This document shows, piece after piece, positions 57,423-64,000 of a DNA stretch of 64,000 bases. Numbering within the stretch: the first letter of the stretch is position 1; each line of letters opens with the position of its first letter. Source of the DNA: M0108 sp044228695 (GTDB lineage: Bacteria; Pseudomonadota; Gammaproteobacteria; Chromatiales; Chromatiaceae); assembly GCA_044228695.1 (NCBI GenBank), contig JBGAUK010000005.1, forward strand, positions 21,690 through 85,689. The letters run 5' to 3'. A program made the position numbers and the translations under genes. The notes under the pieces are model-generated. The model searched no databases. It had not been told where the DNA came from and saw only the letters and a program-made list of their open reading frames with translations.

Positions 57423-59000
57423 TTAGCCGAAATGGCCCGGATCCAGATCGGGAAAAAGGCCATCCAGCAGCTCCAGGCCTACCAGGCGATCACCCGGGTC
57501 CAGCCCCCGCCGCAGGGCATCGGCCAGAAAGGCAAAGCGCGCCAGGTGGGCTCGCAAGCGGGCCTCGGCATAGGGCCCGCCCCCGCCCCGACCCAGATGG
57601 AAAGTCCAGTCCGAACCCTGGGCCAGCAAGAGGGAGCGGGCCGCTTGCCGCAGCAGGCGCCCCCTGAGGCTGGTCGCCGGCGCGGCGCCATGGTGATAAC
57701 GCAAAGCCTGAAATTCGACCGCCGCCTGCTGCAATTGCAGATGGACCCACGCCGTCTCGGGCCGCAGCCAGGTGCCATTATAGCCACCCTCGCCCCAACT
57801 GGAGGCGGCGACGCAACAGGGCTCGGCGACACCGTGCTCCGCGAGCTGTTGGCCGAGGCTCACCATCGCCAGGTCCTCGCTCACCTCCAGCTCCCGGATG
57901 AGGGCATCCAGAAACAGGGGGCCTTCGTACCACCAGTGGCCGAAGAGTTCCGCGTCATAAGGAGCGACGATCACCGGGGGACGGGGGGCGGCTGGCAGAC
58001 GGGCGATGAGCTGGCGACGCTGGGCGACGAAGGACCGCGCGTCCTGGATCGCCCGCTGGGCGGCCCGCGCGGGATCATACAGGTCCTTGGGGCCCATGCC
58101 ACCCGTAACCCGATGATATTTGATCCCCGTGGGGCCCGAGGTCACGCCCGGGGGCAGGCAATCGGCCAGGGCCGCCGAGGGGCCGGCGAAACCCAGGTCG
58201 GAGTAGTACTCCCGGTAATCGGGATGAGCCGGGTAGCCCGTCTCCCGGTTCCAGACTTCATGGGCCGAGTCGGGGTCGCGGCCAAAGAAGGCGACGCCCC
58301 CCACTGTCACCGGGGCATAGACCCCCCAGGGTGGGCGCGGCTGGCCCTGCTGGAGCCCATGGGCCTCCAGCAGACTATAGCCATAACCCGCCGCGGCGAT
58401 CTCGGTCTCCAGGCCCGGATAATAGCCGCACTCCGGCAGCCAGAGCCCGGCGGGGGCCTGGCCCGTCAGGGCGGTGAAGACCTCGCGCCCGACCCGGAGC
58501 TGGGCCCGGACGGCACCCGGATGGGTGCGCAGAAGGGGCGGATAGCCATGGGTGGCGGCCGTAGTGATGAGTTCCACCCCCTGGTCGTCGCGCAAGCGCG
58601 TCCAGGCGCCGATGAGGTCACCGCCCAGGTCATCGCGAAACTGGTGTCGCCGGGCCTGGAATTGGCGCTCATACCAGCGTGTCAGCCGGCGCTGGCGGGG
58701 ATCGCGCTGGCGGGTGAGAGCCCTCGCGCACAGGCGCAGACGGCGATCCAGATAGTCCACAAACCGCTCTGGCAGACTGGGGTCCGCGAGCATGGACAGG
58801 AGGGTCGGCGACAGAGACAGGGTCAGACGGCAGGGGCTGCCCCGCGCCCGGGCAGCCTCCAGGACCCCCAGCAGCGGCAGATAGCAGTCGGCGATGGCCT
58901 CGTGCAGCCAGTTTTCCTCCAGACTGCGCACCTGTTCCGGGTGCCGGACATAGGGCAGATGGGCGTGGAGCACCAGCGCCAACCGAGCGGGGGCGGTCAC
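57423..59000 (-). CDS. 1,4-alpha-glucan branching enzyme, glycoside hydrolase family 57
   Basis: A GH57 branching enzyme introduces alpha-1,6 branches in glycogen. The protein starts at a GTG at 59000 overlapping the DUF4912 stop (GTGA), giving 525 residues, the family's size. It opens ARLALVLHAHLPYVRHPE. The nucleophile is E190 in GLWLPECGYYPG and the general acid is D349 in VAPYDAELFGHWWYEGP. The C-terminal helical domain (about 440-520) is typical. A frame open to 59285 is inside the neighbour gene and is rejected. It lies in a glycogen cluster with glgA and glgX, alongside or instead of a GlgB-type enzyme. Confidence 0.92.
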   Translation of the reverse strand: MTAPARLALVLHAHLPYVRHPEQVRSLEENWLHEAIADCYLPLLGVLEAARARGSPCRLTLSLSPTLLSMLADPSLPERFVDYLDRRLRLCARALTRQRDPRQRRLTRWYERQFQARRHQFRDDLGGDLIGAWTRLRDDQGVELITTAATHGYPPLLRTHPGAVRAQLRVGREVFTALTGQAPAGLWLPECGYYPGLETEIAAAGYGYSLLEAHGLQQGQPRPPWGVYAPVTVGGVAFFGRDPDSAHEVWNRETGYPAHPDYREYYSDLGFAGPSAALADCLPPGVTSGPTGIKYHRVTGGMGPKDLYDPARAAQRAIQDARSFVAQRRQLIARLPAAPRPPVIVAPYDAELFGHWWYEGPLFLDALIRELEVSEDLAMVSLGQQLAEHGVAEPCCVAASSWGEGGYNGTWLRPETAWVHLQLQQAAVEFQALRYHHGAAPATSLRGRLLRQAARSLLLAQGSDWTFHLGRGGGGPYAEARLRAHLARFAFLADALRRGLDPGDRLVGLELLDGLFPDLDPGHFG

Positions 59001-60088
59001 GGCCTGGGGGACGGGCCTGGCGCGAGCGGGCGGGGGGTGAGACCAGCGGCGGAAGGGGTGTCGGATGAGTAGGCAAAAAGCCAGCAGCGGACGCCAAGGC
59101 CCTGCCCGCCTGAATCTTCCCAGGCACCCGATGGTCCATCCACAAAGGAGGTTGAACCGGAACCGGGGCTGGAGCGGGTGCCGCGAGGATCGAAGGTTGC
59201 TAGCAGGGGGGAGGTCTGGCCGGGGCCTGTGGGCAAAAGTAGAGGCGATGTCTGGCCGGGGCTCGCGGGCGGAAGTAAAGGGCATGTCTGGCCGGCGCTC
59301 GCGGGCAGAGCTTCATACCCCTGCGCTGGTGCCAGAGGCGACAGCGGCGCCGCAATCCTCGCCGCTGGGGATTGATCTTGCCCTGGCGGGGGGGTGCGCG
59401 CTATGACCAGGGGCTGGGACGCGCGCCCACTGGTGGGCCTTGACCGCGGGGCGCCGGTAGGCTGGGAGACCGTCCCGAGGGAAGGGGTTACCCCAATCGG
59501 CTGAGGAAATTCCGGCTCCAGCTCCTGGCCCGCATCCGCCAGGGTCGGGTCCCAGGGAGGTGAGAACTCCTCTCCGGCCGGGAGTGTGGCTAAGGGAGGC
59601 AGGCGCGCCCCGGTCTCCTCCTGGTCCCCGAAAAACTCCACGGGGCGGGGCGAAATCACCCTCAAGGGCCGCGGGGGCAGGGTCGCGAGATTGGAGCGCG
59701 CCAACAGGATCCAGCCGCCCTCCGGGGTGGCGAGGCCCAGTTCGGCCCGGTAGACGACGCCGGGACCGCCGCTCACCAGGAAGCGGGCCACGCCCTGGGC
59801 ATCCAACTCGCCCGCCGGCAGGGACAGGGCGGCGACCTCCAGCCGCCCCGCATCCTCCCGTAACAACCGCAACCGCTGATGGACGCCCTCCAGCCCCACC
59901 GGGAAGGCGCCCCGGACCAGCGCCAGTTGTCCCGACTCCACCTGCCATTGGGCCTGGAGCTGATCGGGATCCAGGTCGAACAGACTCAGCAGGGTGCGAC
60001 GGGAGGTCAGCGGGAACTCGCGCTCGATGCCCGCGGCCACCGCGCGGAGCCGCTCCGGCGCCCACTCACCCCGGGGGGTCTCAGGCAT
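58997..60088 (-). CDS. DUF4912 domain protein of the glycogen cluster
   Basis: The 363-residue protein has an N-terminal DUF4912-like domain (about 70-170: LVRGAFPVGLEGVHQRLRLL, EGGWILLARSN and related). A long Pro/Ser-rich, low-complexity tail includes three 12-residue tandem repeats of the GQTSPLLLPTGP type. The ATG at 60088 (MPETPRGEW) is preferred; a TTG ten codons upstream is in frame. A short frame (MTGIFLAMRLRGQHPNA, 60134-60081) overlaps the start and could be a leader. It overlaps the branching enzyme gene. The domain is often found beside bacterial glucan genes; its function is not known. Confidence 0.75.
   Translation of the reverse strand: MPETPRGEWAPERLRAVAAGIEREFPLTSRRTLLSLFDLDPDQLQAQWQVESGQLALVRGAFPVGLEGVHQRLRLLREDAGRLEVAALSLPAGELDAQGVARFLVSGGPGVVYRAELGLATPEGGWILLARSNLATLPPRPLRVISPRPVEFFGDQEETGARLPPLATLPAGEEFSPPWDPTLADAGQELEPEFPQPIGVTPSLGTVSQPTGAPRSRPTSGRASQPLVIARTPPPGQDQSPAARIAAPLSPLAPAQGYEALPASAGQTCPLLPPASPGQTSPLLLPTGPGQTSPLLATFDPRGTRSSPGSGSTSFVDGPSGAWEDSGGQGLGVRCWLFAYSSDTPSAAGLTPRPLAPGPSPRP
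59214..59321. repeat. Three 36-bp tandem repeats inside the DUF4912 gene
   Basis: Copies start at 59214, 59250 and 59286, each beginning GTCTGGCCGG on the plus strand. They encode GQTCPLLPPASP, GQTSPLLLPTGP and GQTSPLLATFDP in the DUF4912 protein. The length is a multiple of three, so copy-number change would keep the frame. Confidence 0.85.
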
Positions 60089-60277
60089 TCGGGTGCTGCC
60101 CGCGCAATCGCATGGCAAGGAAGATACCGGTCATGGCTCGAACCCCCTGCTGGCGTCAGTGCCGGCGCCCAGGACCGGCGGCGACAAAGGTCGGATTCTA
60201 GCTCAGGAGACGGGCGATTTCGCCCCTTTCAACCGCCAGACCCCATCGGGTTGCCCGACAACCCTGGCGGGCGGTCC

Positions 60278-62362
60278 TCAGCGCCCCTCCAGAATCACCA
60301 GGCTATGGGCCTCGAGATAGAGCTCATCCCGCCCCAGAGGCACCTGTTCCGAGGCTGGCACCAGATCCGCGCCCGGGGGTCGGCCCGTATCCAGGACCAG
60401 ATGCCAGGCACGGCCCGGCAGGCTGGGGAGACGGAAACCCCGGCCCTCGCCACCCATGTTGAGCAGGGCGCACAGATCCGCCTCATCCGCCGTCACCGGC
60501 GCCAGGGTGAAACCCAAGCAAGCGTCTCCGGTTGCCTCCCAGCGCGGGGGGTGGCCATCGGCTCCCTGCCAGGTGATATCTGGCCTGCCATCATCCTGGC
60601 GGGGACGGCCGGTCAGAAAACGCCGCCGCCGCAGGCTCGGGTGACGCTTGCGCAGCGCCACCAGCCCCGCGACGAAACGGCGCATGGGATCTTGCGTCAC
60701 GACCCCGGTCCAGTCAAACCAGCCAACCGGGTTGTCCTGACACCAGGCATTGTTATTGCCGCCCTGGGTGCGCAACACCTCGTCACCGGCCAGGATCATG
60801 GGGATACCCTGGCTGAGGAAGAGGATGGCCATCAAATTGCGGGCCTGGCGCCGACGCAAGGCGAGAATGACCTCGTCCTGGGTCTCGCCCTCGCAGCCAC
60901 AGTTCCAGCTCAGATTCTCGTCGCTGCCATCCCGGGCGGCCTCGCCGTTGGCCTCGTTGTGTTTGTGGCCATAACTGACCAGGTCCCAGAGGGTGAAGCC
61001 GTCATGGCAGGTGACGAAGTTGATGCTGTTGATCGGCAGGCGCTGATTAGCCTGATAGAGGTCACTGCTACCGGTGATGCGGCTGGCCACCTCACCGATG
61101 AGGCCGCCGTCACCACGGACGAAGCGCCGCACGCTGTCGCGATAGCGGCCATTCCACTCCATCCAACGGTAACCGGGAAAAGTCCCGACTTGATAGAGAC
61201 CGGCGGCGTCCCAGGCCTCGGCGATGATTTCGGTATGGGCCAGGACGTCTGAAAATTCGATGCCCCAGAGGAGGGGCGGATTGTGCATGGGCTGGCCGTC
61301 CTCCCCTCGCGCCAGGGCGCTGGCCAGATCGAAGCGAAAGCCATCCACATGCATGGCCCGCACCCAATACTCCAGGCAATCGATGATGAAGCGCGACACC
61401 AAGGGGTGATTGGCGTTGAAGGTATTGCCGCAACCGGTGAAGTCCAGGTAGCGCCCCTTGTCGATGGTGTCGAGCAGGTAAAAGGTTTCGTTGCCAAATC
61501 CCTTGAAATTGAGGACAGGCCCATCGGCCCCGCCCTCCGCCGTGTGATTGAAGACCACGTCTAGGATGACGCCGATCCCCGCCCGATGCAGGGCCTTGAC
61601 CATGTCCCGGAATTCATCGCGATGGGTCCCGGCCTCGGGGGTCACGCAATAGCCCGGGTGCGGGGAATAGAAGCTATGGGTGCTGTAGCCCCAAAAATTG
61701 CTCAGGCCCAGATCCCGCACGCCGGTGGGTACATCCTGATCATCGAAGGCCATGACCGGCATCAGCTCGACGTGGGTAATGCCGAGGGACTGGAGGTAAG
61801 GGATCTTTTCGATCAGCCCCCCAAAGGTACCGGGATGCCGCACGCCCGAAGAGGGGTGACGGGTAAAGCCACCGACGTGCAGCTCGTAGATGACCATCTC
61901 CTCCGGCTGCAGGCGCAGGGGGGCGTCCCCCTGCCAGTCATAGTCGTCGCCAATAACCATGGCCCGGGGGGAGTCATGGGGCAAAACGCCTTGCCGCAGG
62001 CGACGCCAGCGATCCCAGCCCGCCTTATTGACCGCCCGCGCGCAGGGTTCCAGGAGCTCGACCCGGGCATCGAAGCGCAACCCCCGACCACGCGGATCAT
62101 TGGGACCCTCCATGCGCCAGGTGAAATGGGTGCCGACGGGCAATCCCACCACGAGCAGGTGCCAGGAGAAGAAGGTGTGGTTGATCTCGGGGTCCAGGCG
62201 GATGACCTGGAAGGGTTCCGGGCTGTCATGGCCCTGGTAAAGGAGGAGTTCGACGCCAGTGGCGTGGCGGCTAAAGATCGAGAAATTGACCCCCTCGGGT
62301 TCCAGGCTCGCCCCGGGGGGATAACGTCGGCCAGGCAAAGTGGTGAAGGGGCCTAGGGTCAT
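60278..62362 (-). CDS. glgX: Glycogen debranching enzyme
   Basis: GlgX hydrolyses alpha-1,6 branches of limit dextrins. The 694-residue GH13 protein has an N-terminal CBM48-like domain (GASLEPEGVNFSIFSRHA), then the catalytic barrel with VFNHTAEGG near 266, the nucleophile aspartate in DGFRFDLASAL near 331, the acid/base glutamate in EIIAEAWDAAGLYQ near 375 and NFVTCHDGFTLWDL near 440. The ATG at 62362 is chosen over a TTG six codons upstream. It lies upstream of the DUF4912 gene on the same strand after a 189-bp gap with no recognisable feature. Confidence 0.95.
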   Translation of the reverse strand: MTLGPFTTLPGRRYPPGASLEPEGVNFSIFSRHATGVELLLYQGHDSPEPFQVIRLDPEINHTFFSWHLLVVGLPVGTHFTWRMEGPNDPRGRGLRFDARVELLEPCARAVNKAGWDRWRRLRQGVLPHDSPRAMVIGDDYDWQGDAPLRLQPEEMVIYELHVGGFTRHPSSGVRHPGTFGGLIEKIPYLQSLGITHVELMPVMAFDDQDVPTGVRDLGLSNFWGYSTHSFYSPHPGYCVTPEAGTHRDEFRDMVKALHRAGIGVILDVVFNHTAEGGADGPVLNFKGFGNETFYLLDTIDKGRYLDFTGCGNTFNANHPLVSRFIIDCLEYWVRAMHVDGFRFDLASALARGEDGQPMHNPPLLWGIEFSDVLAHTEIIAEAWDAAGLYQVGTFPGYRWMEWNGRYRDSVRRFVRGDGGLIGEVASRITGSSDLYQANQRLPINSINFVTCHDGFTLWDLVSYGHKHNEANGEAARDGSDENLSWNCGCEGETQDEVILALRRRQARNLMAILFLSQGIPMILAGDEVLRTQGGNNNAWCQDNPVGWFDWTGVVTQDPMRRFVAGLVALRKRHPSLRRRRFLTGRPRQDDGRPDITWQGADGHPPRWEATGDACLGFTLAPVTADEADLCALLNMGGEGRGFRLPSLPGRAWHLVLDTGRPPGADLVPASEQVPLGRDELYLEAHSLVILEGR

Positions 62363-62443
62363 GGGGAGGTCGTTAGACAAGAGTGCCAGGGATCGCTATC
62401 GAGGGGCGGGCCTCCGGAGGGGGCCGCCCCGTCGGACGCTCAA

Positions 62444-63358
62444 TTAGCCAGTAAAGCGACCCTCGCGCAGGGCCTGGGCCTCCATGATCTCCAGTTCCCG
62501 GGCACCGGAGATGACGATCTCGGGGTCCGGCACAAAATCCAGTTCCTTGTTCAGGCGCTCGTAGGGTACCGCGTTCAGGATCACCTTCATGGCATTAATG
62601 CGGGCGCGATACTTATTATTGGAGCGAATGATGGTCCAGGGCGCATGCGCCGCATGGGTACGCTTGATCATCTCGTACTTCTGGCGGGTGAAGTCGTCCC
62701 AGCGGTCCTGGGCCTGGGCGTCGATCTCCGACAGCTTCCATTGACGCAGAGGGTCCGTCTTGCGCCGCTCGAAACGGCGAGACTGTTCATCCTTGGTGAC
62801 GCTGAAATAGAGCTTCACCAGAATGGTGCCCTGGCGGACCAGATCCTTCTCGAAGCCCACCACCCCGTACATGAAGTTCTGGTACTCCTGTTCAGAGCAG
62901 AAGCCAAAGATCGGCTCTACCACGGCGCGGTTGTACCAGCTACGATCAAAGAGCACCACCTCGCCACCGGTGGGGAACTGGGCCACGTAACGCTGGAAGA
63001 ACCACTGGTGACGCTGCTCCTCGGTGGGTTTGCCGAGGGCGACGAGGCGATAACGTTTTTCGTTCATGTAACGGGAAACACGGCGAATGGTGCCACCCTT
63101 GCCCGCCGCGTCCCGACCCTCGAAGACGATGATCATGCGGGTCTTGGTTTCTTCCAGATACTTCTGCAACCTGATCAGCTCAGCCTGGTAAGGCTTGAGA
63201 CTCTTCTCCTGGCGCCGACGCACGACGGAACTGCGGTTTTCGCTCTTACTCTGCGCTAACTTGTTGCGCATGTTACGGTAATCGTCCATCAGCTCCGTCA
63301 GTTTGACCTGCTGACCGCGATATTCCACAAATTCAGGGTTCTTCAAATCATCCGACAT
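62444..63358 (-). CDS. ppk2: Polyphosphate kinase 2
   Basis: PPK2 uses polyphosphate to phosphorylate nucleotides (or the reverse). The 304-residue, single-domain protein has Walker A FEGRDAAGKGG (79-89), the lid-region KPTEEQRHQWFFQRY and Walker B LFDRSWYNRAVVEPIFGF. The single PPK2 domain and its length suggest class I (nucleoside diphosphate-directed), but class cannot be fixed by eye. It lies next to the glycogen genes on the same strand, separated from glgX by 81 bp. An AT-rich patch just upstream (63378-63412) is the likely promoter. Confidence 0.95.
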   Translation of the reverse strand: MSDDLKNPEFVEYRGQQVKLTELMDDYRNMRNKLAQSKSENRSSVVRRRQEKSLKPYQAELIRLQKYLEETKTRMIIVFEGRDAAGKGGTIRRVSRYMNEKRYRLVALGKPTEEQRHQWFFQRYVAQFPTGGEVVLFDRSWYNRAVVEPIFGFCSEQEYQNFMYGVVGFEKDLVRQGTILVKLYFSVTKDEQSRRFERRKTDPLRQWKLSEIDAQAQDRWDDFTRQKYEMIKRTHAAHAPWTIIRSNNKYRARINAMKVILNAVPYERLNKELDFVPDPEIVISGARELEIMEAQALREGRFTG

Positions 63359-63635
63359 GACGATTACCTCGTGGTTTTATTAGCGCACCCGGTGAAAGGA
63401 TATATTTTAACATGCCCGGGCACCCACTTCCCGAAACATTTGCGTCTCGCGGGCAGGGTAAGCCCGGCTCGGGGCCGAGCCAGGAGCCCAGAAGCCGGGC
63501 GGAATTTCAAACTCCCATTTATGCCGGGCCCGGAAACTGGCAAACTAGACCGGCCCGGTGCCCTGCTCGGGCATCACCCTCGCGATTCCCATCGCGATCA
63601 AGATCGCAGCCCCAACGGAGAGGTCCTGGCCGTCC

Positions 63636-64000
63636 ATGTCCGACAACGTCAAATACCTGCTCGACGAGCAGGACATACCCAAGTCCTGGTACAACATCAA
63701 TGCCGACCTGCCGGTCCCCCTGGACCCGGTGCTCCACCCGGGCACCCACCAACCCATCAGCCCCGATGACCTGGCGCCCATCTTCCCGCGCGCCGTCATC
63801 GAACAGGAGATGAGTGCCGAGCGGGAGATCGAAATCCCCGGTCCGGTGCGGGAGGTCTATCGCCAGTGGCGCCCTTCGCCCCTGTTCCGGGCGCGCCGCC
63901 TGGAAAAGGCCCTCAACACCCCGGCCAAAATTTATTATAAGTACGAAGGCGTCAGCCCCGCCGGCAGTCACAAGCCCAACACCGCCAGCCCCCAGGCCGT
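63636..64000 (+). CDS. trpB2: TrpB2-like tryptophan synthase beta chain (partial, N-terminal part)
   Basis: The frame starts at the ATG at 63636, with GGAGAGG 13 bases upstream, and runs off the window after 121 codons. The N-terminal extension MSDNVKYLLDEQDIPKSWYN and the cofactor lysine K113 in KYEGVSPAGSHKPNTA mark the TrpB2 subgroup, pyridoxal-phosphate enzymes that make tryptophan from indole and serine. This type is distinct from the operon-encoded TrpB1 and often lacks a TrpA partner nearby. The 277-bp gap to ppk2 contains a GC-rich hairpin (GGCTCGG..CCGAGCC near 63467) but no gene. Confidence 0.93.
   Translation, partial: MSDNVKYLLDEQDIPKSWYNINADLPVPLDPVLHPGTHQPISPDDLAPIFPRAVIEQEMSAEREIEIPGPVREVYRQWRPSPLFRARRLEKALNTPAKIYYKYEGVSPAGSHKPNTASPQA

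Noticed and set aside
63467..63483. GC-rich hairpin GGCTCGG/CCGAGCC as a terminator
   Set aside because: The loop is too tight and no T-run follows on either strand.

Overview
The window is 64 kb of GC-rich, gene-dense chromosome from a gammaproteobacterium. It is most likely a purple sulfur bacterium of the Chromatiaceae type. This is an inference from a membrane-bound [NiFe] hydrogenase encoded in the split order hynS-isp1-isp2-hynL (known from Thiocapsa and Allochromatium), together with gammaproteobacterial gene pairs such as zipA-ligA, the msbA-lpxK-ycaR-kdsB run, and an rne/rluC divergon. I see no rRNA, tRNA, CRISPR array, phage or intact insertion sequence.

Layout. 1-2.0 kb: the start of ychF and a GDP-mannose enzyme. 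2.1-7.8 kb: glycine cleavage genes gcvT-gcvH-gcvPA-gcvPB with a thiol peroxidase gene inside the row, then dgkA. 7.9-10.1 kb: darP and a recJ that carries an internal deletion and frameshift. 10.2-14.7 kb: a class V aminotransferase, an arsenosugar-type radical SAM/glycosyltransferase pair and bioA; two copies of a structured ~102-bp repeat flank this stretch. 14.9-18.5 kb: a small conserved gene, ligA and zipA. 18.8-22.7 kb: rlmL, a HAD phosphatase and rluC. 23.3-26.9 kb: rne with a very long charged tail. 27-31 kb: a low-molecular-weight phosphatase, an orphan terminator that may belong to a small RNA, an OsmC protein, a nucleoside transporter and a WecA-like transferase. 31-38.9 kb: a tightly overlapped lipid A/KDO operon (exbB-exbD-msbA-lpxK-ycaR-kdsB plus a Cys-rich protein) preceded by comEC. 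39.2-42.2 kb: a possible macrodomain protein and a histidine kinase/response regulator pair. 42.3-44.3 kb: lolD and lolC/E. 44.4-51.3 kb: the hydrogenase region with a maturation protease, a HupH-like protein, hypC and an uncharacterised protein. 51.5-52.3 kb: ppsR. 52.4-55.0 kb: an AT-richer two-gene insert, a membrane glycan synthase (GT2) with a GH26-like glycanase. 55.0-63.4 kb: murI, then a storage-polymer block (glgA, GH57 branching enzyme, DUF4912 protein, glgX) and polyphosphate kinase 2. The window ends in the start of a TrpB2-like gene.

Functionally the block covers envelope building (lipid A, lipoprotein export, undecaprenyl-linked glycans), one-carbon metabolism, H2 oxidation or evolution linked to a heterodisulfide-reductase-like electron carrier, and carbon/phosphate storage. 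The items most worth a second look are the covarying palindromic repeat pair, the GT2-GH26 insert, the deleted recJ, the orphan transcript at 27.86-28.03 kb, and the unknown proteins beside the hydrogenase and two-component genes. All start sites, domain calls and composition statements were made by reading the sequence; no database search was run.
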